Below, one piece after another: positions 16,852 to 26,105 of a stretch of DNA of 64,000 bases. Location: assembly GCF_900141755.1 (NCBI RefSeq), contig NZ_LT670844.1, positions 1,364,001 to 1,428,000 on the forward strand, read 5' to 3'. Made by a program: the position numbers and the translations under genes. Source of the DNA: Bradyrhizobium lablabi (GTDB lineage Bacteria > Pseudomonadota > Alphaproteobacteria > Rhizobiales > Xanthobacteraceae). Numbering within the stretch: position 1 is the stretch's first letter; every line of letters starts with the position of its first letter. The notes beneath the pieces are model-generated. The model was given only the letters and a program-made list of their open reading frames with translations, made no database searches and was not told where the DNA came from.

Positions 16852-18009
16852 ATGACAAGTCCACTGACCTTTCCCGACAACCAACCCCTCAACCGCCGCA
16901 ACCTGATCAAGGGCGCGGCGGCGCTGGCCGCAACGGCCGCGACCATGAAAGCGGCCTCCGCGGCAACGGCCGTCACGCCATTGGGCCAAACGGGCGCCCT
17001 AACCCCGTCAACCGAACCGCTGCCGTTGGGACCGCTAACCGGGGGCCGCTATCCGGATTCTCACTTGGAGTCTCTCAAAAAGCCCAAGGTTTCATTCGGA
17101 CCTACCGGTTTCCCGGCCTTCGCCGGCACCATGGCGGTTGAGCGCGTCGCGACCGGATTCCGCTGGGCCGAGGGCCCGGTCTACTTCCCGGCTGGCCGCT
17201 ACGTGCTGTTCAGCGACATTCCCAACAACCGCATCATGCGCTTCTCGGAGGATGACGGTCACCTGAGCGTATTCCGCCAGCCGTCGATGAACTCGAACGG
17301 CAACACCATTGATCGGGAAGGACGCCTGATCACTTGCGAACATAGCGGCCGACGGGTCACCCGGACCGAACTCGACGGCTCGATCACCATCATCGCCGAC
17401 AAGTACAATGGCAAGAAGCTGAACTCGCCGAACGACGCGGTTGTCGCTTCCGACGGTTCGATCTGGTTCACCGATCCCATCTACGGCATCGGCGGCTATT
17501 ATGAGGGCGTCAAAGCCGAGCCTGAGCAGGAAAAGCACAACGTCTACCGGGTCGACCCGAAATCCGGTGACATCAGGGTTGTCATCGATGACTTCGTGGA
17601 GCCCAACGGCATTGCCCTCTCGCCTGACGAGAAGAAGCTCTATGTCATCGATACCGGATTCACGGACGGGCCGGATAACCCGTCGCATATCCGCGTGTTC
17701 GACCTGAATGTTGAGGTGGGAAAGGTGGGGAACAACAAAGTCTTTGCGGACATGCCCAAGCCCAGCATTACCGACGGGATACGCTGTGACACCGCCGGGC
17801 GTGTTTGGTGCTCCGTGGGTTGGGGCGATCCGAACGAGGACGGCGTGCGCTGCTACACTCCTGACGGCGATTTGCTCGGCAAGATCCACATACCGGAAAC
17901 GGTCGCCAATCTGTGCTTCGGCGGTCAGCAACGAAACAGACTTTACATCTGCGGCTCGACTTCGCTCTATGCAGTCTACACGAGTGTGCAGGGCGCTCTG
18001 AAGCCATGA
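16852..18009 (+). CDS. SMP-30/gluconolactonase/LRE family protein, Tat-exported
   Basis: A 385-residue six-bladed beta-propeller lactonase-like protein. The N-terminus has a twin-arginine motif (NRRNLIK, residues 15-21) followed by an Ala-rich hydrophobic stretch, suggesting Tat export to the periplasm. Propeller landmarks are EGPVYFPAGRYVLFSDIPNN (about 104-123), LNSPNDAVVASDGSIWFTDP near 190, and GIALSPDEKKLYV near 250. SMP-30 relatives hydrolyse lactones. GGGAGGAAACC precedes the ATG. It stands alone and convergent with ppc. Confidence 0.92.
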   Translation: MTSPLTFPDNQPLNRRNLIKGAAALAATAATMKAASAATAVTPLGQTGALTPSTEPLPLGPLTGGRYPDSHLESLKKPKVSFGPTGFPAFAGTMAVERVATGFRWAEGPVYFPAGRYVLFSDIPNNRIMRFSEDDGHLSVFRQPSMNSNGNTIDREGRLITCEHSGRRVTRTELDGSITIIADKYNGKKLNSPNDAVVASDGSIWFTDPIYGIGGYYEGVKAEPEQEKHNVYRVDPKSGDIRVVIDDFVEPNGIALSPDEKKLYVIDTGFTDGPDNPSHIRVFDLNVEVGKVGNNKVFADMPKPSITDGIRCDTAGRVWCSVGWGDPNEDGVRCYTPDGDLLGKIHIPETVANLCFGGQQRNRLYICGSTSLYAVYTSVQGALKP

Positions 18010-18069
18010 CCAGCTCCGAGGCATCAGTGCAGAGCGCGCATAACTGCTGAAACAGGCGAATAGGAAGTG

Positions 18070-18106
18070 GCGAGTGGCGAATAGGGTTATTCTATTCGCC
18101 ATTCGC
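18070..18106. terminator. Hairpin between convergent SMP-30 and ppc genes
   Basis: GCGAGTGGCGAATAG at 18070-18084 pairs with CTATTCGCCATTCGC at 18092-18106 with one G-T wobble, around a 7-base loop. Its place between two converging genes suggests a bidirectional terminator, though it lacks a clear T tract. It may also be a member of a dispersed repeat, since GAATAG-rich palindromes are common in this group. Confidence 0.5.
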
Positions 18107-18121
18107 TATTCGCGTCTCAAA

Positions 18122-20917
18122 TCACCCGCTATTCCTCAGCCCCGCCGAAATCCCGTTGATGGTGATCTGGATGCCGCGCAGCACCTGTTCATCGGGATTT
18201 TGCGCGCGATGCTCCTTCAACAGCTCGACCTGCACGTGGTTGAGCGGATCGAGATAGGGGAAGCGGTTGCGGATCGAGCGTTCCAAGAGCGGGTTGCCCT
18301 GCAGCAGCCGCTCCTGCGCCATGATGTCGAGCAGCAAGTCGATCGAGGTTTGCCATTCCTGTCGGATGCGCCCAAAAATCTTTTCGCGCAGCGCATTGTC
18401 CGGCACCAGCTCGGCATAGCGCGAGGCGATCGCGATCGAGCTTTTCGCCAGCACCATGTCCATGTTCGACAACAGGGTGCGGAAGAACGGCCAATCGCGG
18501 TAGAGTTCTCTGAGGAACGGCATGCCCTTGTCGGGATGCTCCTTGATCCAGGCCTCCACCGCGCTGCCAAAACCGTACCATCCCGGCAGCATCAGCCGGC
18601 ATTGCGCCCAGCTGAACACCCATGGGATCGCGCGGAGGTCCTCGATCTCGCGGGTTTTCTTGCGCGACGCCGGCCGGCTGCCGATGTTGAGCGTGGCGAT
18701 TTCGGTGATCACGGTGGACGCCCAGAAATAATCGGCAAAGCCTTCGGTTTCATAGACCAGCCCGCGATAGGCCTTGAAGGCTAGCGCCGACAACTGGTCC
18801 ATCGCTTCGAGATATTCGTGCCGCGGCGCGTTCTGCCGCGGGTGCAACAGGCTGGCCTCGAGCGTGGCGGCGGCGAGAATTTCCAGATTGTTGCGGCCGA
18901 CTTCGGCGTTGGAATATTTGCTGGAGATGATTTCGCCCTGCTCGGTGATCCTGATCTGGCCGTTCACCGCGCCGCCCGGCTGCGCAATGATGGCGTCGTA
19001 GCTCGGCCCGCCGCCGCGGCCGACCGAACCGCCGCGGCCGTGAAACAGCCTTAAGCGCACATGGTGGCGCTCGAACACGTCGACGAGACCGATCTCGGCC
19101 TTGTAGAGCTCCCAGCCCGAGGTGACGAAGCCGCCGTCCTTGTTGCTGTCGGAATAGCCGAGCATTACCTCCTGCACCGAGCCGCGGCTATCCACCAAGC
19201 GGCGGTAATCGTGCATCGACAGCATCCGGTCCATGATGCCGCTCGAGGCCTGCAAATCCTCGATGGTCTCGAACAGCGGCACGATATTGATCGCGCTGCG
19301 GCCCGAGGGGTCGACCAGGCCGACCTCTTTGAGCAGCAGTGCGATTTCCAGCATGTCGGAGACCCCCTTGCACATCGAGATGATGCATTGGGGGATCACG
19401 TCGGCGCCGAACTTGGCATGCGCCTCGGCGGCGGCGTGGAACACCGCGAGCTCGCCCACGGTCTCCTCGCTGTATTTCACGAAGGCTGACGTCAGCGGCC
19501 GCGCATTGCGCAGTTCAGAGGTGAGAAGCGCGATCCGCGCCTCTTCGTTGAGCGCCAGATAGGACATGCCGGGCATGGCCGCGTCGATCAATTCCGCGAC
19601 CGTACGCTCGTGCACGGCCGAATTCTGCCGCATGTCCAGACGGGCCAGGTGGAAACCGAAGCAATCCACGGCGCGGCGCAAATAGCGCAGCCGTCCGCGC
19701 GCGATCACGCGCGAATTGTTCGAGATCAGCGAACGATGCAGGACGTCGAGATCGGCCTTGAACTCCCCGACATCAGCATAGGGCGCGGCGGCGCCGACCG
19801 GCGGCCGCATGGTTTCCACATCCAGCCGCGCGGCGGTCGCGGTGAGCCGGGCGTAGATGCCGGATACCGCCAGCCGATAAGGCTCGCCGCTCCGGTGCGG
19901 CGAGGTATCAGGCGAACGCTCGGCGAGCGCGCGCAGATCCTTGGAGACATCAGCCAGATGCGCCGCCAGCGACAGTTCGGCGCCGAGCAAATGCAGTTCC
20001 TCGAGATAGAAGCGCACGATGCGGCTCGACTGCATCTTCAGCGTTCCGCGCATCACGTCTGCGGTGACGAACGGGTTGCCGTCGCGGTCGCCGCCGATCC
20101 AGCTTCCCATCTTTAAGAACGAGGCGAGCTCGGAGGCCGCGCTATCGCCCTCGTTGAGCCGGTCCTCGAGCGCGCAGTGCAGCTGCGGCACCTCATGCAG
20201 GAAGGTGTAGTCGTAGAACGACAAGCCGTTGGCGACCTCGTCGAGCACGGTGAGCTTGGTCCGGCGCAACAGATTGGTCTGCCACAAAGTCAACACAGCG
20301 CGGCGCAACTGCTCGTCGTCGGCCTCGATCTCCTGAGGGGTGAGCTGGATGCGTTCGCGCCGGTCCAACAGCGCGGCGATTTCCATTTCGCGGTCGATGG
20401 TGCTCTTGCGGCGCACTTCGGTCGGGTGCGCGGTCAGAACCGGACCGACCAGGGCGGTTGCGAAGAACTTGCGCAGGTCGGCAGTGCTGATGCCGGCGGT
20501 CCGCGCATGCGCCAAGGTCTGCGCCAAGGTTCCCGAGCGCGGCGCGCCGCCATTGTCGGAGCGCGTCCGCATCTGGCGGATGTTGTTCTGGTCCTCTGCG
20601 ATATTGGCGAGATGCGAAAAATAGCTGAAGGCGCGCACGATGCGCAAGGTCTGGCTGATCGACATGCTGTCGAGGATGATTTCGAGCTCGCGCCGCGCCG
20701 GCCGGTCGTCGTCGCGGTGAAACCGGATCGAGGTCTGCCGGATGCGTTCGACCAGGTCGAACACGTCGGCGCCTTCCTGGTCGCGCACGGTGTCGCCGAG
20801 AATGCGCCCGAGCAGCCGGATGTCATTCCGCAGCCGGGCATCTTCTTCAAGCGCCTGCGCTTCGTCGGCGCGATTGGACCTGAGCTCAGTATCGGAAGGC
20901 ATGATCTGGGGTGACAT
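18122..20917 (-). CDS. ppc: Phosphoenolpyruvate carboxylase
   Basis: A 931-residue enzyme that carboxylates PEP with bicarbonate to give oxaloacetate, refilling the TCA cycle. The catalytic His lies in [13 protein letters not shown] (H164); the Gly-rich loop [14 protein letters not shown] is near residue 625; [12 protein letters not shown] lies further on; the C-terminus ends LRNSG, a variant of the conserved QNTG. Length is normal for the bacterial form. The start at 20917 (MSPQIMPS) has GGAG upstream; the longer frame runs into a palindromic repeat. It sits among acyl-CoA catabolic genes, but it is a central metabolic gene and the association may be accidental. Confidence 0.97.
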   Translation of the reverse strand: MSPQIMPSDTELRSNRADEAQALEEDARLRNDIRLLGRILGDTVRDQEGADVFDLVERIRQTSIRFHRDDDRPARRELEIILDSMSISQTLRIVRAFSYFSHLANIAEDQNNIRQMRTRSDNGGAPRSGTLAQTLAHARTAGISTADLRKFFATALVGPVLTAHPTEVRRKSTIDREMEIAALLDRRERIQLTPQEIEADDEQLRRAVLTLWQTNLLRRTKLTVLDEVANGLSFYDYTFLHEVPQLHCALEDRLNEGDSAASELASFLKMGSWIGGDRDGNPFVTADVMRGTLKMQSSRIVRFYLEELHLLGAELSLAAHLADVSKDLRALAERSPDTSPHRSGEPYRLAVSGIYARLTATAARLDVETMRPPVGAAAPYADVGEFKADLDVLHRSLISNNSRVIARGRLRYLRRAVDCFGFHLARLDMRQNSAVHERTVAELIDAAMPGMSYLALNEEARIALLTSELRNARPLTSAFVKYSEETVGELAVFHAAAEAHAKFGADVIPQCIISMCKGVSDMLEIALLLKEVGLVDPSGRSAINIVPLFETIEDLQASSGIMDRMLSMHDYRRLVDSRGSVQEVMLGYSDSNKDGGFVTSGWELYKAEIGLVDVFERHHVRLRLFHGRGGSVGRGGGPSYDAIIAQPGGAVNGQIRITEQGEIISSKYSNAEVGRNNLEILAAATLEASLLHPRQNAPRHEYLEAMDQLSALAFKAYRGLVYETEGFADYFWASTVITEIATLNIGSRPASRKKTREIEDLRAIPWVFSWAQCRLMLPGWYGFGSAVEAWIKEHPDKGMPFLRELYRDWPFFRTLLSNMDMVLAKSSIAIASRYAELVPDNALREKIFGRIRQEWQTSIDLLLDIMAQERLLQGNPLLERSIRNRFPYLDPLNHVQVELLKEHRAQNPDEQVLRGIQITINGISAGLRNSG

Positions 20918-21011
20918 GGCGCGATGCTCCAGAAAGTGCCCGGCAGCCACTGAGTCGCAATTTTTTGGGTTTCGCGCAAGAGTAAGAAAAGGGCGGCCAT
21001 ACGGGTGGTGT

Positions 21012-21110
21012 TCCTCATCCTGAGGAGCGGCCCCTTGGCCGCGTCTCGAAGGATGGGCCACGGGCCTCATGGTTCGAGACGGCGCAAGGGCGCCTCCTCA
21101 CCATGAGGGG
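21012..21110. repeat. Intergenic palindromic repeat, CCTCATCCTGAGGAGCGGCC type
   Basis: CCTCATCCTGAGGAG, GGCCNNNNGGCCGC, CTCGAAGGATGGGCCACGGG and a terminal CCTCACCATGAGG hairpin are visible. The same unit occurs in the opposite orientation at 56545-56641. It fills the promoter-proximal gap upstream of ppc. Confidence 0.8.
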
Positions 21111-21131
21111 CAGCTATTTATCCCGATCGTG

Positions 21132-22679
21132 TCAAATCCTCCTCCCCGCCCTTTCCCAATAGGGATCGCGCAGGCGGCGTTTGAAGATCTTGCCGGAATC
21201 CTCGCGGGGCAGATTTTTTTGGATTTCGACGTGTTTTGGCACTTTGTAATCGGCCAGCGACGTCTTCAATTGCGTCCTGATGTCGGTGATATCCAGTGTT
21301 ACGCCGGCCTGCGGTTCGACCACCGCCATCAGCGCCTCTCCGAATTCCTCGTCAGGGATGCCGAACACCGCGCAATCGTGCACGCCGGGAAGGGCATGCA
21401 GCGCGGCCTCGATTTCGGCCGGATAGATGTTGACGCCGCCCGAGATCACCATGTCGCGCTTGCGGTCGCAGATGAAGACATAGCCGTCCGCATCGATATA
21501 GCCGACATCGCCCGAGGTGATAAAACCGTCGCGCTCGATCTCGGCGCGTTTTTCCGGCTTGTTGTGATAGGTGAAATCCGGATTTTGTACGATCTTCGAA
21601 TAAATCTCGCCGATCTCGCCTTGCGGCAGCGGGTCACCGTTCTCGCCGAGAAAGCGCAGCTCGACGCCGTCAAGGATCTTGCCGACCGTGCCGGGTTTTT
21701 TCAGTGCATCCTCGGAACTGGCAAAAGTGAGGGCGGTCGCTTCGGTGCTGCCGTAATATTCAGAGATCACCGGTCCCCACCATTCGATCATTGCGCGCTT
21801 AACATCGGCGGGACAGGGCGCGGCGGCATGGACGACATGGCGCAGCGAGGAGGTGTCATATTTCCTGCGTACCGTCTCCGGCAGCTTCATGAGCCGGACG
21901 AACATCGTCGGCACCATGAACAGAGTGTCGATCCTCTCGACCTCGATCAGCCGCAGAAATTCCTCCGGATCGAAGCGCGGCATCAGCACCAGCGTGCCGC
22001 CGAGGCGGCCGGCGCGCAGGCCGAACGAATTCGGCGCCGAATGATAAAGCGGCCCCGGCAAGAGCGCCCGTACACCCGGCTTCAAGCCGTAGATCAGCGT
22101 GCGCAGGCGTTCCGCCGCAACACTCTGCTCGGGCGTCGGTGCATTGCGCCGGACGCCCTTGGGATGGCCCGTCGTGCCCGAGGTGTAGATCATGTTCTGC
22201 GGCTGCGGCAGCGCCGGGCCGTCATAGGGGGCCTGCCGCTCGAGCCAGGATTCGAGGTCGATTGCAAAATCGGGCATGCCGAGATGGTCGGGGTCTATCT
22301 TGTACTGCTTTAGGATTTCCGGCGGCGTCGGGGCGCCGAGGACGGTAATTCCGGCGGGAATCACCTCGCGCAACTGATGCAGCATGTCGGCATGGCCGAT
22401 CAGCACCGACGTGCCGGAGTCCTTCAGCACGTAATTGATCTCGTCCGGCTTGAAGTGCCAGTTGATCGGCACGCCGTAGGCCCCGAGCCGCATCGCGGCA
22501 TAGGCCGCCTCGATGAAGGCGATGTCGTTGCGCATCAGGATGCAGACGCTGTCGCCCGGCTTGACGCCAAGCCGGTGCAAGCCGCCGGCGATACGCTCAG
22601 TGCGACCGGCGATTTCGGCGTGGCTGCGCTTCCGCTCGCCGCTGGTAACGCCGAGGAAAGGCGATTCTCTATCGTTCAT
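21132..22679 (-). CDS. Acyl-CoA synthetase (AMP-forming), acyl-adenylate family
   Basis: A 515-residue adenylate-forming enzyme. The P-loop-like motif is MIYTSGTTGHPKG (about 165-177), the A5 motif YGSTEATAL is near 315, the A7/A8 region TSGDVGYIDADGY precedes GGVNIYPAEIEAAL, and the catalytic Lys lies in LPREDSGKIFKRRLR at the C-terminus. It activates a carboxylic acid to its CoA thioester. The ATG at 22679 has only a weak purine-rich leader. An IS481 element separates it from the crotonase gene on the same strand. Confidence 0.93.
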   Translation of the reverse strand: MNDRESPFLGVTSGERKRSHAEIAGRTERIAGGLHRLGVKPGDSVCILMRNDIAFIEAAYAAMRLGAYGVPINWHFKPDEINYVLKDSGTSVLIGHADMLHQLREVIPAGITVLGAPTPPEILKQYKIDPDHLGMPDFAIDLESWLERQAPYDGPALPQPQNMIYTSGTTGHPKGVRRNAPTPEQSVAAERLRTLIYGLKPGVRALLPGPLYHSAPNSFGLRAGRLGGTLVLMPRFDPEEFLRLIEVERIDTLFMVPTMFVRLMKLPETVRRKYDTSSLRHVVHAAAPCPADVKRAMIEWWGPVISEYYGSTEATALTFASSEDALKKPGTVGKILDGVELRFLGENGDPLPQGEIGEIYSKIVQNPDFTYHNKPEKRAEIERDGFITSGDVGYIDADGYVFICDRKRDMVISGGVNIYPAEIEAALHALPGVHDCAVFGIPDEEFGEALMAVVEPQAGVTLDITDIRTQLKTSLADYKVPKHVEIQKNLPREDSGKIFKRRLRDPYWERAGRRI

Positions 22680-22716
22680 TTTTCTTTTTCATTGTGGGAG
22701 AACACTTGGTGTTTCC

Positions 22717-22822
22717 GTCATCACCGGGCAAAAGCGCGAAGCGCGTCTTCGCGCTGGATGTCCCGGTGATCCACGTCTTCCTTCGGTTGTCGTAAAGCGA
22801 AGACGTGGATGGCCGGGACGAG
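22717..22822. repeat. Intergenic palindromic repeat split by an IS element (left part)
   Basis: This is the GGCCGGGAC/GTCCCGGTGAT type seen at 7561-7652. It stops at GGCCGGGACGAG, and the missing half CCCGGCCATGACGAG resumes at 24093 beyond the IS481 element. The interruption is therefore an insertion into a pre-existing repeat. Confidence 0.8.
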
Positions 22823-22872
22823 TGTACGGCCCGGGGACATGGGTAACACCGTTCGGAGACATGGGTAACACA
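22823..22872 (+). repeat. Left terminal inverted repeat of the IS481-family element
   Basis: Fifty bases matching the complement of 24038-24087 except at position 2. It contains two directly repeated GACATGGGTAACAC words 20 bases apart. Confidence 0.9.
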
Positions 22873-22875
22873 GGT

Positions 22876-24006
22876 TCATTGAACATCATTTCGCAGATCG
22901 ATGCATGCGATTTGGTGAGCTCCGAAGAAGACACCGAACTTGCCATCCGTGGCGAGGGGCCTGATGGCCAGAAGCTCGCCACGGAAGGCTTCCGGAGCGC
23001 GCCAGCGCCGTTTACCGAAGCGGAAGTTGGCCTTTTGCGCGCTGGCCCTGCGCACGATCGCCCCTTCCTCATATTCTGGCTCGCGCAGCTTGCCTGGCAA
23101 TGAACGGGAACTTGGCCGATACCGGTTTGATGGCACGTCATAGTTCAAGGATTGGTGCGGACGCTCGGTATTATAGACGTGCCGCCAACGGTCGAATGCC
23201 TTCTGCAGCTCGCGCGCGGTTCTGAATGTCGTCATGGACAGTACTTCGGCCTTCAGTGTGCGATGGAAGCGCTCGTTCTTACCTTTGGTCTGTGGATGAT
23301 GCGGGCGCGCGTAGATAACGTCGACGCCGAGCTTGAGCAACCAGACACGGAGTTTGGTCCATCGGACCTCAGAGCAAGTGCCCCAAGGCACGCCGTTGTC
23401 GACCAGGAACGCGTTCGGCAGGCCATAGCGGCGGAACGTCTGTTCGAGGTGCTGCTGGACCGTCTCACTCTGCTCATTGGTGCAGGCCTGTAGGCACAGG
23501 GCATAGCGAGAGTGGTCGTCGACCATGGTGAGCGGGTGACACATCTGTCGATCGCCCAGAGCGAAGCGTCCCTTGAAGTCCATCTGCCAGACGTCGTTGG
23601 GAGCCGGATGCTCGAAGCGGGTGTATTGCGGTGGCTGCGCAGGTGGCGGGATGCGGTCATGCCGGCTCAAAATGGCGTGGACCGTCGATGCCACCGGTAC
23701 GCTCTCGAGTTCGTCCTCCAGACGGCGGCGGATCTTGCGCGCGCCCCACGCCGGATGCGCATCCCGGATCTCCAAAACTGCCGCTTCGATCCCCTGGGGG
23801 CTTCGCTTTGGAGACACGTACGGACGCCGGGAGCGATCCCGCGCCCATTCCTTCTCGTCGGCAATCGCCCTAGCCAACCATTTGTAGCCAGTCTTCGGAC
23901 TGATGCCGAACCGACGGCACAGCTCCCGCCGGTTTACGTCCGGCTGCCGGAACAGCCGAACGAACTCTTTCCTCTGATCCATGAATGACACCTCGCGCCA
24001 CGGCAT
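22876..24006 (-). CDS. IS481 family transposase
   Basis: A 376-residue DDE transposase. The N-terminal helix-turn-helix includes RELCRRFGISPKTGYKWL (about 27-44); the integrase-core catalytic residues are the Asp in WQMDFKGRF (about 142), the Asp in VDNGVPWG (about 205) and the Glu in KGKNERFHRTL (about 240). The family is typified by IS481 of Bordetella pertussis. AGGAGG lies 5 bases before ATG 24006; ATG 23982 is an alternative. The frame is intact, so the enzyme is probably active. Confidence 0.95.
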   Translation of the reverse strand: MPWREVSFMDQRKEFVRLFRQPDVNRRELCRRFGISPKTGYKWLARAIADEKEWARDRSRRPYVSPKRSPQGIEAAVLEIRDAHPAWGARKIRRRLEDELESVPVASTVHAILSRHDRIPPPAQPPQYTRFEHPAPNDVWQMDFKGRFALGDRQMCHPLTMVDDHSRYALCLQACTNEQSETVQQHLEQTFRRYGLPNAFLVDNGVPWGTCSEVRWTKLRVWLLKLGVDVIYARPHHPQTKGKNERFHRTLKAEVLSMTTFRTARELQKAFDRWRHVYNTERPHQSLNYDVPSNRYRPSSRSLPGKLREPEYEEGAIVRRASAQKANFRFGKRRWRAPEAFRGELLAIRPLATDGKFGVFFGAHQIACIDLRNDVQ

Positions 24007-24037
24007 GTCGGCCTCCTGAGCCTGTCCATGCCGCCGA

Positions 24038-24087
24038 TGTGTTACCCATGTCTCCGAACGGTGTTACCCATGTCCCCGGGCCGTATA
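24038..24087 (-). repeat. Right terminal inverted repeat of the IS481-family element
   Basis: Complement of the left end with one mismatch at the second base (TA here, TG on the left). Followed directly by ACGAG, the target duplication. Confidence 0.9.
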
Positions 24088-24115
24088 ACGAGCCCGGCCA
24101 TGACGAGAAGTGCGG

Positions 24116-24928
24116 CTAGAGGTCGGCGAAGCGGGGTGCGCGCTTTTCCATGTTGGCGTGCACGGCCTCCGTCTGATTGGGACTGCCCAACAGCTTCTGC
24201 TGCTCGACGGATTCGGCGAGTAGCGCAGGACCCGGATCGACGGAAAGCTTGTTCAGCATGCGTTTTGCCGCGCGGATGGCATCCGGGCTCTTGCCGGCGA
24301 TCTCGCGGGCGACCTCGAAGGCGGCCGCCCGCGGATCGTCGCAGATCCGGGTCGCAAGGCCGTAAGCGAGCGCCTCCTGCGCCGAGAAGATCCGGCCGGT
24401 AAAGGTCAATTCACGCAGGATATCGTCGCGAACAAGACTGGCCAGGATCGGCGTCCCCGCCATATCCGGCACCAATCCCCATTTGATCTCCATGATCGAC
24501 ATTCGCGCGTCTGGGCTGAGAAACCGCATGTCGGCGCCGAGCGCGAGCTGAAAGCCGCCACCGAACGCCACGCCCTGGATCGCGGCAATCACCGGGACCG
24601 GAAGCTGGCGCCAACCCCAGACCGCCTGTTGCGGGAAATTGGCCAGCCCATGGGTGCGCACGGTCAGGTCGCGCTTCTCGCCGCCCGCTATCCCGTTACC
24701 GCCGCTTTCCTTCATGGCGGCGAACCGGCCCATATCCAAACCGGCACAAAACGCCCGGCCCTCGCCGGACAAAACCACCGCCCGCAGGCTTTTTTCGTGG
24801 GCGAGCCGCTCGGAGGTGGCGACCAGCGCGTCGAACATCGCGGCATCCAGCGCGTTCATCTTGTCCGCCCGCACCAGGCGGACGTCGGCGACGCCTGCTG
24901 AGATCGTGACCTCGACCCGCTGTTCCAT
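24116..24928 (-). CDS. Enoyl-CoA hydratase/isomerase (crotonase) family protein
   Basis: A 270-residue crotonase-fold protein. The oxyanion-hole segments are GRAFCAGLDMGRF (about 58-70) and GVAFGGGFQLALG (about 118-130). Both acidic residues of classical enoyl-CoA hydratase appear to be present: one Glu in MEIKWGLVPD and one in LRELTFTG. It could hydrate trans-2-enoyl-CoA. GGGGAGAAC precedes ATG 24928. It is divergent from the dienoyl-CoA-reductase-like SDR and was probably once closer to the synthetase gene before the IS arrived. Confidence 0.92.
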   Translation of the reverse strand: MEQRVEVTISAGVADVRLVRADKMNALDAAMFDALVATSERLAHEKSLRAVVLSGEGRAFCAGLDMGRFAAMKESGGNGIAGGEKRDLTVRTHGLANFPQQAVWGWRQLPVPVIAAIQGVAFGGGFQLALGADMRFLSPDARMSIMEIKWGLVPDMAGTPILASLVRDDILRELTFTGRIFSAQEALAYGLATRICDDPRAAAFEVAREIAGKSPDAIRAAKRMLNKLSVDPGPALLAESVEQQKLLGSPNQTEAVHANMEKRAPRFADL

Positions 24929-25038
24929 CGGAAGTTCTCCCCAGTTCTTCTTCGTTGTTGCCGCTTTACAGAAAGGCGTCGGGCGGATTTAGTCAATCAA
25001 CCAATTAACAGATATTTCCTTGGGACGGGAACCATCCA
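24929..25038. promoter_or_regulatory. Divergent promoter region between crotonase and SDR genes
   Basis: This 110-base gap holds promoters for both genes. It contains a markedly AT-rich stretch around 24990-25015 (TTAGTCAATCAACCAATTAA) in otherwise GC-rich DNA, with the word CAATCAACCAATTAA giving two half-sites of the ATTGNTTGA type. A TetR- or FadR-like regulator could bind here. Confidence 0.4.
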
Positions 25039-25911
25039 ATGTTCAGCGAAAATCTTCTCAATGGCCGACGCATCCTTGTCACCGGTGGCGGCACTGGCTT
25101 AGGCAAATCTATGGCGGCGCGCTTCCTCGAACTGGGCGCTGAGGTCCATATTTGCGGCAGGCGGAAAATCGTCTGCGACGAGACCGCGACCGAATTGATG
25201 GACCTCCATGGCGGCCGGGTCATGAGCCACGGCGTCGATATCCGCAACCCACTCGCGGTCGACGAGATGATCGAGACCATTTTCCGCGAGGGCCCGCTCA
25301 CCGACCTCATCAACAACGCCGCCGGCAATTTCATCTCGCGCACCGAGGATTTGACGCCGCGCGGTTTTGATGCGGTCGCCAATATCGTGATGCACGGCAC
25401 GTTCTATGTCACCCATGCGGTGGGCAAGCGGTGGATCGCCGAAAAGCAACGCGGCAATGTGGTGTCGATCACGGTGACCTGGGTCCGCAACGGCAGCCCC
25501 TATGTGGTGCCGTCGGCAATGAGCAAGTCCGCGATCCACGCCATGACCATGTCGCTCGCGACCGAATGGGGGCGCTACGGCATCAGGCTGAACACGATCG
25601 CACCCGGCGAGATTCCGACCGAAGGCATGAGCAAGCGAATAAAGCCCGGCGACGAAGCCGGCGCGCGCACCAAAGCGATGAACCCGATGGGCCGCGTCGG
25701 CAAGATGGAAGAACTGCAAAACCTCGCGGTGTTCCTGATTTCCGGCGGCTGCGACTGGATCAACGGCGAGACCATCGCCATGGACGGCGCCCAGGCGCTC
25801 GCCATGGGCGGCAATTTCTACCAACTGCGCGACTGGTCGGACGCCGACTGGACGGCGGCGCGGGAACAGATCAAGGCGCAGAACGAAAAGGACAAGGCGG
25901 CAAGGGGATAA
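25039..25911 (+). CDS. SDR family oxidoreductase, 2,4-dienoyl-CoA reductase-like
   Basis: A 290-residue short-chain dehydrogenase with TGGGTGLG at 15-22 and INNAAGNF at 91-98. The usual YxxxK is replaced by S159-A-M-S-K163, with no Tyr at the normal place. This Ser/Lys pattern is known from 2,4-dienoyl-CoA reductases, which reduce polyunsaturated acyl-CoAs with NADPH. The lid APGEIPTEGMSKR and the C-terminal IAMDGAQALAMGGNFY are family-like. GGGACGGGAA precedes the ATG. An acyl-CoA synthetase follows after a repeat. Confidence 0.9.
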   Translation: MFSENLLNGRRILVTGGGTGLGKSMAARFLELGAEVHICGRRKIVCDETATELMDLHGGRVMSHGVDIRNPLAVDEMIETIFREGPLTDLINNAAGNFISRTEDLTPRGFDAVANIVMHGTFYVTHAVGKRWIAEKQRGNVVSITVTWVRNGSPYVVPSAMSKSAIHAMTMSLATEWGRYGIRLNTIAPGEIPTEGMSKRIKPGDEAGARTKAMNPMGRVGKMEELQNLAVFLISGGCDWINGETIAMDGAQALAMGGNFYQLRDWSDADWTAAREQIKAQNEKDKAARG

Positions 25912-25915
25912 AGTG

Positions 25916-26032
25916 GTCGTCCCTGCGAAAGCAGGGACCCATAACCACCGCCGCTAATTTTACGAAGGCAACGAGCTCCATTGCCTTACCGATGGGCCGC
26001 GGCGTATGGGTCCCTGCTTTCGCAGGGACGAC
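25916..26032. repeat. Intergenic palindromic repeat, GTCGTCCCTGCGAAAGCAGGG type
   Basis: A 28-base arm at 25916-25943 (GTCGTCCCTGCGAAAGCAGG..) is the perfect complement of 26005-26032. Each arm is itself a hairpin. A second copy lies at 27721-27838, so the pair brackets the acyl-CoA synthetase gene. Confidence 0.85.
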
Positions 26033-26105
26033 GTTACTGTATTGTTTTTAGCGCGAGATAACGCCAAAATCCGCGCAACGAAAACAAAACAGCGACGGGG
26101 GAAAC

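Larger units (their letters stand above)
22823..24087 (-). mobile_element. IS481-family insertion sequence, complete
   Basis: The element is about 1265 bp with 50-bp terminal inverted repeats (22823-22872 and 24038-24087) that differ only at the second base. Each end carries two tandem copies of the word GACATGGGTAACAC, likely transposase-binding sites. A 5-bp direct repeat ACGAG flanks it (22818-22822 and 24088-24092), the probable target duplication. One transposase gene fills the interior. Near-perfect ends and an open reading frame suggest recent activity. Confidence 0.92.

Noticed and set aside
21069..22313. Open frame of 414 codons on the plus strand opposite the acyl-CoA synthetase
   Set aside because: It is a mirror of the real gene, as often happens at high GC. 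The translation has no family pattern, whereas the minus strand shows every adenylation motif.
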